Below the pieces are notes generated by a model. That model was given only the letters and a program-made list of their open reading frames with translations. It was not told the DNA's origin and did no database searches. This document shows, in pieces, positions 24,696-33,078 of a DNA stretch of 42,040 nucleotides. Source of the DNA: an uncultured Bacteroidales bacterium (GTDB lineage: Bacteria; Bacteroidota; Bacteroidia; Bacteroidales; UBA932); NCBI GenBank assembly GCA_905234795.1, contig CAJOIQ010000030.1:1-42040 (forward strand), written 5' to 3'. How positions within the stretch are numbered: the first letter of the stretch is position 1; every line of letters begins with the position of its first letter. The position numbers and the translations under genes were made by a program.

Positions 24696-25526
24696 TCAAA
24701 TCACGATATCCAGTTCACAGACCGTACTCCAGGTACCACTGCGGAAGCGGATGGAGGTGACGGAAATGTCCATTTCCACGTCCCGGTCCGGCAAATCCGG
24801 CGCTGCCCAATCATAGCCCGCCTTTTCCAGATAGGTCCCCAGCGGGAAACTCCGGAGCACGCTGTCCTGCAGGGTGATGTCCAGCCACAGCGGATCTCCG
24901 GGCCGATGGCGGGGAATGCGGGCCGATGTCCCCTGCACCCGGCAGCGGAACGCTCCCTGGAGCGGCTCCCCCTCCACCAGGGAATAGCCGTTCACGCTCC
25001 CCCGGATGGCTACTGACACGGGCTGACTGATGTTTACGGAGGGGGCAAACCCGCAGGGAGCATCGGCCATCAATTTAGCGACCGAGGGTTGTGCCCCCTC
25101 CGTAACATCCTCCTCCAGTCCCTTAAAGTGCAGATTCAGCGTACAGAAATGCTTCTGCATGTGTACCTGCACATAGGCGCTTTCCCCCGTGCAGTCGGCC
25201 GTTCCGCGGAAGACATACAGCGGCGGAGACTCCTCTCCGTAGGGAATCCTCACCTGCAAATCCGATGAATCGTCAACCCCGGAGACAGCCGTCACCGTTG
25301 CCGTACCGCCACCGTGAACCCAAATGTGGAATATGGTATCCCCATGCGCCTTCCCTACGATGGAGTCATTGACCAGCAGCGTCACGGGATAGGACGGCAG
25401 ACCTTTCATCTGTACAGAGAGGGTGCAGGGACATTCCCGCCGGTTTTCCATGACGACGTTACAGGACACTCCAAATAGAATGACGGAAACGGCGGCCCAA
25501 AACGTCCCTGTCCTCCCTGCCTGCAT
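24696..25526 (-). CDS. Mfa2/FimB-like surface lipoprotein
   Basis: A 276-residue lipoprotein (GVSC lipobox, Cys22) whose mature N-terminus carries ENRRECPCTLSVQM, the Cys-rich opening typical of fimbrillin-associated anchor proteins of the FimB/Mfa2 family, followed by two beta-sandwich regions. Such proteins anchor type V fimbriae to the outer membrane and limit their length. No fimbrillin gene lies nearby, so this may be an orphan anchor or a relative used in another surface complex. It starts 3 bases after the stop of the putative metallopeptidase gene, so the two are almost certainly co-transcribed. Family assignment is moderate, based on the CPC opening and overall pattern. Confidence 0.6.
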   Translation of the reverse strand: MQAGRTGTFWAAVSVILFGVSCNVVMENRRECPCTLSVQMKGLPSYPVTLLVNDSIVGKAHGDTIFHIWVHGGGTATVTAVSGVDDSSDLQVRIPYGEESPPLYVFRGTADCTGESAYVQVHMQKHFCTLNLHFKGLEEDVTEGAQPSVAKLMADAPCGFAPSVNISQPVSVAIRGSVNGYSLVEGEPLQGAFRCRVQGTSARIPRHRPGDPLWLDITLQDSVLRSFPLGTYLEKAGYDWAAPDLPDRDVEMDISVTSIRFRSGTWSTVCELDIVI

Positions 25527-25529
25527 AGC

Positions 25530-27107
25530 TTATTTTCCGTAATAGTCAAACGTCTGATCTATGGCGTCTTCCATGTGGGGATACAGATCCAGCAGCTGCT
25601 CCTTCAAATCCTCCACGCAACACACTTCGGAATTGAGGGCGCGGAACAGCTGCCCGCGGGAAAGGCCCCTCTCATACAGATAGGTAAAGATGTCCGGGCA
25701 GAACCAGAAACTGTAGCCGAAGGAAGTCATGGCGCCGCCGTAGCGGTCCTTATACAGGGATTCCTCCAGGAAATAGGCCCACATCTCCCCCACTTCACAG
25801 TAGCCGTATCCTTCCTTGGTGCCACTGCCGTAGGCTTCTCTCCCTTCCAGCACAAAGGACTGGACGACATAGCGGATATAAGGATCCCAGAATTCGTTCT
25901 TTGCCCTTACATAATGACTGGCGTGGGCCAGTTCGTGCTGGGTGGCTTTGTATATTCCCGCGTAGTCCTTTCCTTTGGGGCCGATGGTAATGTCCGGCAG
26001 AAAGAGTTCCACCAGGCTCAGATAAGCCCCCAGGTATTCCTTCAGGATGGAATTCTCCAGAAAAGCCCCGTGGTGCAGCATGCTGGCGCTGGAACAGGTG
26101 AGGCCATCCAGGATCCACAAGCGGAGGTCGGCCGGCGGCGGGCTCACGTCCAGGTCCTCCCGCGTGCAGCGGGAATAATAGTCGTAGGCGGCATTGTTCA
26201 CCACGCAGCGCCGGAAGAAGATGGGGTCCTTCTCCTGCGTCACGTGATAGTCCACCCCTTCCGGATCGGCCTTTCCCAGCGTGAACACAGAAGCCGGAAT
26301 CAGGATGAAATTGAAGCCGATATTGAACCCTTTCTGGTTTTTGCACACCACCCGGTAACGGGGCTTGCCGGAAAAAGAGCGGTTCATGCGGTAGTATCCG
26401 TCTTTGTCGGTATAAGCCGTGGCTATCTTCACAAAGATGTTGCAGGCCACCTCGATGCCGGCAACGCCGATGGGTTTTCCGTCGCAGAAATCCGGATCTT
26501 CTATGCTGATTCGGCCCTCGGGAACTCCGGAACCCGCTTTGGTGAGCGTCTCCAGCATGTCTTCATTTCCGCTCAGGATAAAAGCTTCCCGTTCCACCCG
26601 GGCCCAGTCCACCCCTTCCACCGCCTTGGTGGAAGGCAGATTCTCAGCAATGAAGCACTCGTCCAGAAGCTCATACCGGATGCCCTCCGGGAACACAAAG
26701 TCCACCGGCACCACGGCGTATTGCCAGGTGATTTCCTCCTCCTCAACATCCGGGTCCCGGTAATAATCCCCCTCCCTCAGGATACTGTAATCCATGGGGT
26801 GGTCCATCAGGTACAGCCCCGCCTCCTTCAAGGAGGACAGTTCATCGTCGTCCCGCGGAAGAAAACGCATGTAATAGTCGGTGGCCGAAAGATTCACCCG
26901 CCCCGCCTTGGTGGGATACACCTTGGTGAAGGCTTCCTGCATATTAGCCACGGTGTAAGGATCGTCCAGTTTTTCTCCCAGCTCAATGAGTTCATGGTAC
27001 AGCCTGTCCTCAGGGTATCGGGCCGATGGTTCTTCCGGCACCATATCCTCCTGCTCACAGGCGAGCAGCAGGGGCAGCAAAAAAGGTATCAAAAAAAGTT
27101 TTCTCAT
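25530..27107 (-). CDS. Lipoprotein with HExxH zinc-protease motif, unknown family
   Basis: A 525-residue lipoprotein (LLAC lipobox, Cys17). The ATG at 27107 is chosen over an in-frame codon at 27131 because it starts the signal peptide. Residues 215-260 (GVAGIEV, TAYTDKDGYYRM) look like a carboxypeptidase-regulatory beta-domain. The C-terminal part holds QHELAHASHY (H391, E392, H395) and, about 45 residues on, CEVGEMWAYFLEE (E438 or E441), a plausible third zinc ligand as in gluzincins. I do not recognise a named family. The sequence predicts a secreted, lipid-anchored zinc peptidase acting in the periplasm or at the surface. It is paired with the Mfa2-like lipoprotein, which may be its substrate or partner; that is inference. 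Confidence 0.65.
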   Translation of the reverse strand: MRKLFLIPFLLPLLLACEQEDMVPEEPSARYPEDRLYHELIELGEKLDDPYTVANMQEAFTKVYPTKAGRVNLSATDYYMRFLPRDDDELSSLKEAGLYLMDHPMDYSILREGDYYRDPDVEEEEITWQYAVVPVDFVFPEGIRYELLDECFIAENLPSTKAVEGVDWARVEREAFILSGNEDMLETLTKAGSGVPEGRISIEDPDFCDGKPIGVAGIEVACNIFVKIATAYTDKDGYYRMNRSFSGKPRYRVVCKNQKGFNIGFNFILIPASVFTLGKADPEGVDYHVTQEKDPIFFRRCVVNNAAYDYYSRCTREDLDVSPPPADLRLWILDGLTCSSASMLHHGAFLENSILKEYLGAYLSLVELFLPDITIGPKGKDYAGIYKATQHELAHASHYVRAKNEFWDPYIRYVVQSFVLEGREAYGSGTKEGYGYCEVGEMWAYFLEESLYKDRYGGAMTSFGYSFWFCPDIFTYLYERGLSRGQLFRALNSEVCCVEDLKEQLLDLYPHMEDAIDQTFDYYGK

Positions 27108-27143
27108 AACTCGCAGTATTTCTCCCTGCAAAGCTGAGAAAAC

Positions 27144-27310
27144 TTATCCGTTTCACATGAGGGTGAAACGTTTAACTTCAAAAGAGGCCTTCTACATACG
27201 CAGAAGGCCGTTTTTGGGGCAGCACTAAACGGATAAATGCAGCAAAAACACCGCTCAAAACAAGAAAACCGGCCCCCTGCACAGGCAGAAGGCCGATTAT
27301 CCGTTTCACC
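27144..27310. repeat. Repeat-rich spacer with three hairpins
   Basis: TTATCCGTTTCAC occurs at 27144-27156 and again at 27297-27309, and its inverted core AAACGGATAA at 27227-27236. GCAGAAGGCCG occurs at 27200-27210 and 27285-27295. Hairpins form at 27149-27170 (CGTTTCAC/GTGAAACG), 27186-27209 (GGCCTTCT/AGAAGGCC) and 27270-27295. The pattern suggests a duplicated terminator-like module. Confidence 0.6.
27262..27295 (-). terminator. Terminator of the ftsY-deoC operon
   Basis: CGGCC..CTGC and GCAG..GGCCG (27270-27295) pair around a short loop, and on the minus strand the hairpin is followed by a T-rich stretch (GTTTTCTTG). It lies about 30 bases after the deoC stop. Confidence 0.65.
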
Positions 27311-27326
27311 TTTTTAACGCAAAATC

Positions 27327-28217
27327 CTAGAAATGCGTAACGGTTTTCTGCTGGACGGCGGTGAGCAGCTTGTTGGCCAGGGAAGAAACCCCGAAGCGGA
27401 AGAGGTTCTTATTGAGCCATTCCTCTCCAAGGACGGTCTTCACGATGGTCCAGTAGCACACGGCATCCAGGGCCGAGGACACGCCGCCGGCAGGCTTGAA
27501 GCCCACCTTATGGCCCGTGGCCTCATAATACTTCTTGATGCACTCGCACATGACGTAGGCGGCCTGCGGAGTGGCATTCACCTTCACCTTGCCGGTGGAA
27601 GTCTTGATGAAATCGGCTCCGTTTTCCATGGCCAGGAAGGAAGCGTCGGCGATGGCCTGGGTATTGGGCAGCAGACCGGTTTCCAGGATAACCTTGAGGA
27701 TAACGGGACGGCCCAGTTCCTTGGACAGCTGATGGATGAGGTCGCTTACGGCCTTAATCTCGGCACCGGCTTTGTCGTAGTCTCCCACCAGGAAGCTGTT
27801 CAGGGACAGCACGATGTCAATTTCATCGGCACCGTCACGGACGGCCATTTCCACCTCCTTGAGCTTAACTTCCAGGAAACTCTGGGAAGTGGGGAAGCAG
27901 GCGGCCACGCAGGTAACGTGGATTTCCTTGCTGGCACGGGTAGCGGCCACCACGGAAGCGAAGTTGGGATAAACGCAGCAGGAAGCCGGGTACGGGAAAT
28001 CCGGGAAGGCGGTGCGCAGGGCGTTCACCTTCTCTACCATGGCTTTCACGGAAGCGGGAGTGTCGTCATTGGCCAGGGTGGTCTGGTCCATGATGCCGAA
28101 GCAGGCTTTGTACAGCTCCGGGGAAGCAAGCTCCTCCAGGGAAGCGGCAATGAGATCCAAATTGTGGGCAATGACCTCGTCGTTGGGCGTATAGCCGTAT
28201 TTGCTGGAAATAGACAT
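27327..28217 (-). CDS. deoC: Deoxyribose-phosphate aldolase
   Basis: A 296-residue class I aldolase that splits 2-deoxyribose 5-phosphate into glyceraldehyde 3-phosphate and acetaldehyde, feeding deoxynucleoside carbon into glycolysis. Motifs: DEIDIVLSLNSFL, VILKVILETG (Schiff-base environment), NGADFIKTSTG with the catalytic lysine, and VGFKPAGGVSS with the second key lysine. It is longer than the Escherichia coli enzyme, as is common for Bacteroidetes forms. The ATG at 28217 is preferred to an in-frame start at 28256 that overlaps the upstream gene. It lies 4 bases after the radical SAM gene and closes the six-gene operon. Confidence 0.93.
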   Translation of the reverse strand: MSISSKYGYTPNDEVIAHNLDLIAASLEELASPELYKACFGIMDQTTLANDDTPASVKAMVEKVNALRTAFPDFPYPASCCVYPNFASVVAATRASKEIHVTCVAACFPTSQSFLEVKLKEVEMAVRDGADEIDIVLSLNSFLVGDYDKAGAEIKAVSDLIHQLSKELGRPVILKVILETGLLPNTQAIADASFLAMENGADFIKTSTGKVKVNATPQAAYVMCECIKKYYEATGHKVGFKPAGGVSSALDAVCYWTIVKTVLGEEWLNKNLFRFGVSSLANKLLTAVQQKTVTHF

Positions 28218-28221
28218 ATGT

Positions 28222-28971
28222 TTATCCTTTAATTTGAATAATAAATCCTTCATCAATGAGGGGCTGCACCAGGCTGCGCATTTCCTCTACGGTGTATTTT
28301 TTCAAACCCGCCATGGGGGTTTCCCGGTCTATGGTGTACACCATCACTTCCCGCGGTTTCACCTGCCGCACAATCTCCATCCATCCTTCCACCCAGTCCC
28401 CTGTGGCCCAGCCGGGGCCCTTGAGGAACATGGTCTGCAGCACGAACTTCCCTTCAAAGCGCTTCAGGTTTTCCACCACATCGGCCACATGGTAACCAGC
28501 CGCCGGGCGGTTGACCAGCGCCGCCTGGGCATCGGTGGGGGCATCCAGCTTGAGGATAGCGTTGTCCACCTTTTGCAGGGCCTCGAAAACGCCGGGGCAT
28601 CCACAGCGCGTGGCATTGGACAGGACGCTCACCTTGGCCGCGGGATAATACCGGTCCCGCAGGGCCAGCGTGAGGCCGATAATCTGGGGGAACTGCGGAT
28701 TGAGCGTGGGTTCTCCGTCCCCGGAGAAAGTGATGGAATCAATGGGGATTCCATCCTCCACACAGGCCTTTAACTTGGCTTCCAGCGCCTCCCTCACGTC
28801 ATCGGCGGTGGGGAGGAGGGTGTCCTCCCGGCCGTCTTTGTTCCAGCCGCACTCACAGTACACGCAGTCAAAGTTACAAATTTTTCCGTTCTGCGGCAAT
28901 AGGTTAATGCCCAGAGAACTTCCCAGCCGACGGCTGAAAATGGGTCCGAAAACGGTGGTTTCCCGCATCAT
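28222..28971 (-). CDS. Radical SAM protein
   Basis: A 249-residue radical SAM enzyme with the 4Fe-4S motif CNFDCVYC (CxxxCxxC) in a SLGINLLPQNGKI context near residue 30, then TFSGDGEPTLNPQF (SAM-binding GGE-like segment) and LKLDAPTD. The compact size and motif spacing resemble the uncharacterised Fe-S oxidoreductase group related to organic-radical activators and archaeal homologues. Its start overlaps the amidohydrolase stop by 4 bases. No substrate can be named. Its place between an amidohydrolase and deoC suggests small-molecule metabolism rather than RNA modification, but that is weak inference. Confidence 0.85.
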   Translation of the reverse strand: MMRETTVFGPIFSRRLGSSLGINLLPQNGKICNFDCVYCECGWNKDGREDTLLPTADDVREALEAKLKACVEDGIPIDSITFSGDGEPTLNPQFPQIIGLTLALRDRYYPAAKVSVLSNATRCGCPGVFEALQKVDNAILKLDAPTDAQAALVNRPAAGYHVADVVENLKRFEGKFVLQTMFLKGPGWATGDWVEGWMEIVRQVKPREVMVYTIDRETPMAGLKKYTVEEMRSLVQPLIDEGFIIQIKG

Positions 28972-30113
28972 AGGCGATGGGATGTATTATTGATCATACG
29001 CACCAGACCCGGTTTTTTCCCGGGCTCGATGCTGCCCAGAACGTCCTCCTTCCCCAGGAAGCGGGCTCCGTTCAGGCAGGCCCAGGTGAGCAGTTCCTGC
29101 AGGGAGACTTCGGGAAAAGCCTGCTGCAGGCAGCGGAGCTCGGCCATCATGTCCAGACTGTCGTTGGAACTGAGGGAATCGGTGCCCACGCAGATGGGAA
29201 TGCCGGATTCCCGCATCACGGGAATGGGCGGAAGCGTCTTGTGGATGAACAGGTTGGAAAGCGGACACACGGCCAGGAAAGGATGGGCCAGCGCCTTTTT
29301 GGCGGCTGCTGCTCCCTGGGCCGTGAGGCAGCATTCGTGAACCAGCAGCACATGGCCCTGCACAGGCTCCTTAAGGCCGGCGGCACGCAGGCGCTGCAGG
29401 AAATACTCCAGGGAAGAGGTTCCGGTAACGGGCGGAGTGGGAATGCCACCTGCCACGCGGTTGTCCCACATGGGACCGCGGCCGTACATCATCATCTCCT
29501 CCTCTTCCTCCGACTCCTCGCTGTGGAAGGACAGAAAGCCGTCTTTCAATCCGGCGGCCGATGAGGCCGATATCAGTTCCGGACTCATGGTATAGCAGGC
29601 ATGGGGCGTGGGAGCGGCATCCAGGCCGAAGGCGTGAGCCAGGCCCTGAAGGCTTCGGACCTGGTCCATCACCTTCAGGTAATCGGCCGGAACAGCCCCG
29701 AAAACCTCCAGGAAAGTACGGGTGTACATGGGGTGGGAGGCCTTCACCCGGAAGGAATCGGCGCAGTTGGAAATGTCGGCCATGGCCACTACGCCCTGGT
29801 CCCACATGTAGTCCATGGCCGCCTTCAGGGCCTCCACTTTGTCTTCATAGGAGGATGTGTCCCGGAGCTCGTTGATCTGGTCTATGAAGCCCGCCATGCC
29901 GGTTCCCTTGCGGAACAGGCCTTTCATATAGGAAAGCTCCACGTGGCAGTGCGCATTCACGAAGCCGGGGCATATAATGCCTTCATCCACCTCTTCATCG
30001 GCAGGGCACTGCCCTACCCGGAGGATGGTACCGTCCTCCTCCACTTCCACGAAGGCCTTCTGCAGAGGGTCTCCGGCTAAGGTATAGACGTATTGGGCCG
30101 TGAATCTTTTCAT
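28968..30113 (-). CDS. Metal-dependent amidohydrolase/deaminase
   Basis: A 381-residue member of the amidohydrolase superfamily (ATZ/TRZ and deaminase type). Metal and catalytic positions visible are HCHVELS (the HxH of strand 1), SFHSEE, LVHECCLT and CVGTDSLSSND with the strand-8 aspartate. The NAHxHxELS form resembles enzymes deaminating purine-like nucleosides, including aminodeoxyfutalosine deaminase, but no menaquinone genes are nearby. It is cytoplasmic (no signal peptide). It overlaps both neighbours by 4 bases (ATGA), so it is tightly coupled in the ftsY-pheT operon. Confidence 0.85.
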   Translation of the reverse strand: MKRFTAQYVYTLAGDPLQKAFVEVEEDGTILRVGQCPADEEVDEGIICPGFVNAHCHVELSYMKGLFRKGTGMAGFIDQINELRDTSSYEDKVEALKAAMDYMWDQGVVAMADISNCADSFRVKASHPMYTRTFLEVFGAVPADYLKVMDQVRSLQGLAHAFGLDAAPTPHACYTMSPELISASSAAGLKDGFLSFHSEESEEEEEMMMYGRGPMWDNRVAGGIPTPPVTGTSSLEYFLQRLRAAGLKEPVQGHVLLVHECCLTAQGAAAAKKALAHPFLAVCPLSNLFIHKTLPPIPVMRESGIPICVGTDSLSSNDSLDMMAELRCLQQAFPEVSLQELLTWACLNGARFLGKEDVLGSIEPGKKPGLVRMINNTSHRL

Positions 30114-30631
30114 AGCGTGTCTACAGGGGGGAACAACAGGGTATCCAGGTCCTTGAAACTGATGGAATCCACGGTGTGCAGATACACTTTGTCGTTGTCG
30201 AAGCGAACGTGGAGGGTATCCACCGGGCGCATCCGGGGATGGGGCCGACGGGTGGTGTCCACCTTCATGTTATAGATGCGCAGCAGCTTGTTGCGCCAGT
30301 CCTCCAGCCTCACTTGTTCGGCCGCCACCTTGGTTTCCTTCTCCAGCCGGCCGGCCACGGTAGCCATGATCTTTTCCATACGGGAAGGGTCTCCCAGGTA
30401 GTATTCTACGCTGTACAGGAAATCGTCGGTATTGTAGCCGTAGGATTCGAATATGCCTTCGTACACCAGGGAAGTATCGGCCACCCGGGAATAGCTGCGG
30501 TCCAGCTTGATCTGCTGGTCCTGAATCAGGATTTCGGCCATGATGTTCTCCATATCCTCACGCGGAATCTTCCGGGGGCCGCAGGCGGCCGCCAGAAGCA
30601 CCAGCAGGAGGATATAGCCGAACTTTCTCAT
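30110..30631 (-). CDS. DUF4296 lipoprotein
   Basis: A 173-residue lipoprotein (AAAC lipobox, Cys17) resembling the Bacteroidetes DUF4296 family: a helical N-terminal region (REDMENIMAEILIQDQQIK) and a FESYGYNTDDFLYSVEYYL segment. The role is unknown; the family is nearly restricted to Bacteroidetes. The ATG at 30631 shares its A with the pheT stop (TAATG), and its own stop overlaps the amidohydrolase start. The C-terminal 40 residues are Arg- and Asp-rich and seem less conserved. Confidence 0.8.
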   Translation of the reverse strand: MRKFGYILLLVLLAAACGPRKIPREDMENIMAEILIQDQQIKLDRSYSRVADTSLVYEGIFESYGYNTDDFLYSVEYYLGDPSRMEKIMATVAGRLEKETKVAAEQVRLEDWRNKLLRIYNMKVDTTRRPHPRMRPVDTLHVRFDNDKVYLHTVDSISFKDLDTLLFPPVDTL

Positions 30632-33078
30632 TATCGGAGAATGGCGCCCAGTTCGTTCTTGAGGGCTTCCAGCACGCGGTTCATGGTGCTTTCCACCTCG
30701 GCATCGGTGAGGGTGTGCTCCAGGTCCTGCAGCACGAAGTTCAGGGCATACTGTTTCTTGCCCAGGAGGATCTTCTCTCCGCGATACACGTCGAAGAGGG
30801 TCACACTCTTGATGAGCTTCTTCCCGGCACGGATGGCGCACTTGCGCACATCGGCATAGGATACTTTCTCGTCCAGCAGCAGGGCCAGGTCACGGCGCAC
30901 CTCGGGGAATTTGGGCAGTTCCTTGAAGGAGAACTTGTCCCGCTTGATGAGGGTGAACAGAACCTCCCAGTTGATCTCGGCCGCAAACACCGGCTGCTTG
31001 ACGCCGAAGCGCTTGCACAGGGCGGAGTTCATGGTGCCCAGGGTGGCCAGCAGCTGCGGTTCCTTGCCGGGCAGGCTGTAGGTGATGCCCTCGGAGAAGA
31101 GGTCGGCGGGGGCACTGCCCATCTGCAGGCTGTTTACGTCAATGCGGTAACGGGCCATAAGGGCCTCCACATAGCCTTTGAGCTGGAAGAAACTGGACTT
31201 GGAAGCGGCGCTGCGCCAAACTTTCTCCGGGGTTCCGCTCAGGAACAGGGAGAAGCAGCGGTGCTCCTCGTAGCCTTCCAGGGTTTCTCCGCTCTTGCCG
31301 GCCAGGCGGCGGTACACGGAGCCGTACTCGAAGAACTTGAGGGAAGTAGCCTGACGGTTGATGTTGTAGGCCACAACCTCCAGGCCGTTGAGCAGCAGGG
31401 TCTGGCGCATCACGTTCAGGTCCTGGCTCAGGGGATTCACAATGTGCACGCAGGCCTCTACGGGATAGGTTTCCAGCTGGGTATAGTAGTCCTCCTTGGT
31501 GAGGGAGTTGTTCATGGTTTCCACGAAGCCGTTGGCCGCCAGATAGTTGGAGATGGCGTTGCGGGTGGCCTCGGGATCGGGCTGCTGGGAAGGATTCACG
31601 CTCATGCGCAGGTTCTGCGGCAGTTCGATGTTGTTGTAGCCGTAGATGCGCAGGATTTCCTCAACTACGTCGCACTCACGGGTAACGTCCACCATATAGG
31701 TAGGGGCGGCCACCAGGGCGCCGTCGGCCGATTTCTCCAGGAACCGGTAATTGAGGCCTTCCAGGATTTTCTCGATGGTCTGAACGCCGATTTCCTTGCC
31801 CATGAAATGCTGGATGCGCTTGTAGTCCAGCTTGATTTGGGCGCGGCCGATGGGCTCCGGATAAATCTCACGGACCTTGCCGACCACTTTTCCGCCGGCC
31901 GTCTCCAGGATGAGGAGGGCGGCGCGTTTGGCGGCGTAAAGGGCGGCCTCGGGATCGGCCCCGCGCTCGAAGCGGAAGCTGGCGTCGGTGCTCAACGTCT
32001 GGCTTTTGGCGGTCTTGCGCACGCTCACGGGGTCAAAGTAGGCACCCTCGATGAACACGTCCACGGTGGTGTCGGTGACGCCGGAATCTTCTCCGCCGAA
32101 AACGCCCGCAATGCACATGGGGCCTTCGGCATCGGCAATGACCATGTCACAGGAGGCCAGTTTGCGCTCCATGCCGTCCAGGGTCTTGATTACCTCTCCC
32201 TGCGCGGCGCGGCGCACAATCACTTTTCCGCCACGGACTTTTGCGGCGTCGAAGGTGTGCAGCGGCTGGCCGGTCTCAAAGAGCACGAAGTTGGAGATGT
32301 CCACCACATTGTTGATGGGCTTGAGGCCGATGGACATGAGGCGCTCCTGCAGCCACTGAGGACTGGGGGCCACCTTGACGCCCTTCACCGTGATGCCGGT
32401 ATAGCGCGGTGCACCCTTGCTGTCCAGCACCTCCACGGGCATGGACTCCCCTTCTCCTTCTTTGAAAGCTTCCACGGACGGGAGCGTGAGTTCGCAGGGG
32501 ATGTCACGGCTTTTGAGGTAACCGTACAGGTCCCGGGCCACGCCAATGTGGGAAGCGGCGTCGATGCGGTTGGCGGTAATCTCGTACTCGATCACGGCCT
32601 CGTCCTTGAGCTGCAGATAATCCTTGGCAGGCGTGCCGATGACGGCGTCCTGGGGCAGCACCATGATGCCGTCGTGGCTGGTGCCGATGCCCAGTTCATC
32701 CTCGGCGCAGATCATGCCCAGGCTTTCCACTCCGCGGATCTTGGACTTCTTGATTTTGAAGTCTCCGGGAAGGACCGTGCCGATGCGGGCGAAAAGGACT
32801 TTCTGCCCGGCGGCCACGTTGGGGGCGCCGCAAACCACCTGGACGGGCTGTTCGGGGCTGCCGTCGTTCACGGTGGTGATGTGCAGATGGTCGCTGTCGG
32901 GATGGGCCTCGCAGGTGAGGACCTGGGCCACCACAACGCCTTTAAGACCGCCGGGAATCACTTCCTGCAGTTCTACGGAATCCACTTCAATACCGATGGA
33001 GGTCATGGCCTCGGCCACCTGATCCGGGGTAAGGTCACACTTCAGATACTCTTTTAACCAACTGTAGCTGAGTTTCAT
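30631..33078 (-). CDS. pheT: Phenylalanyl-tRNA synthetase beta subunit
   Basis: An 815-residue PheT of normal length. It contains the EMAP/tRNA-binding domain (about 40-150, with VVCGAPNVAAGQKV), the B3/B4 editing region (about 215-375, GLKPINNVVDISNF), B5 (about 400-475), a catalytic-like core and the C-terminal ferredoxin-fold anticodon-binding domain (FPEVRRDLALLLDEKVSY). It forms the alpha2-beta2 enzyme with PheS, which is not in this window, so the subunit genes are separated here. Its ATG overlaps the ftsY stop by 4 bases. Confidence 0.97.
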   Translation of the reverse strand: MKLSYSWLKEYLKCDLTPDQVAEAMTSIGIEVDSVELQEVIPGGLKGVVVAQVLTCEAHPDSDHLHITTVNDGSPEQPVQVVCGAPNVAAGQKVLFARIGTVLPGDFKIKKSKIRGVESLGMICAEDELGIGTSHDGIMVLPQDAVIGTPAKDYLQLKDEAVIEYEITANRIDAASHIGVARDLYGYLKSRDIPCELTLPSVEAFKEGEGESMPVEVLDSKGAPRYTGITVKGVKVAPSPQWLQERLMSIGLKPINNVVDISNFVLFETGQPLHTFDAAKVRGGKVIVRRAAQGEVIKTLDGMERKLASCDMVIADAEGPMCIAGVFGGEDSGVTDTTVDVFIEGAYFDPVSVRKTAKSQTLSTDASFRFERGADPEAALYAAKRAALLILETAGGKVVGKVREIYPEPIGRAQIKLDYKRIQHFMGKEIGVQTIEKILEGLNYRFLEKSADGALVAAPTYMVDVTRECDVVEEILRIYGYNNIELPQNLRMSVNPSQQPDPEATRNAISNYLAANGFVETMNNSLTKEDYYTQLETYPVEACVHIVNPLSQDLNVMRQTLLLNGLEVVAYNINRQATSLKFFEYGSVYRRLAGKSGETLEGYEEHRCFSLFLSGTPEKVWRSAASKSSFFQLKGYVEALMARYRIDVNSLQMGSAPADLFSEGITYSLPGKEPQLLATLGTMNSALCKRFGVKQPVFAAEINWEVLFTLIKRDKFSFKELPKFPEVRRDLALLLDEKVSYADVRKCAIRAGKKLIKSVTLFDVYRGEKILLGKKQYALNFVLQDLEHTLTDAEVESTMNRVLEALKNELGAILR

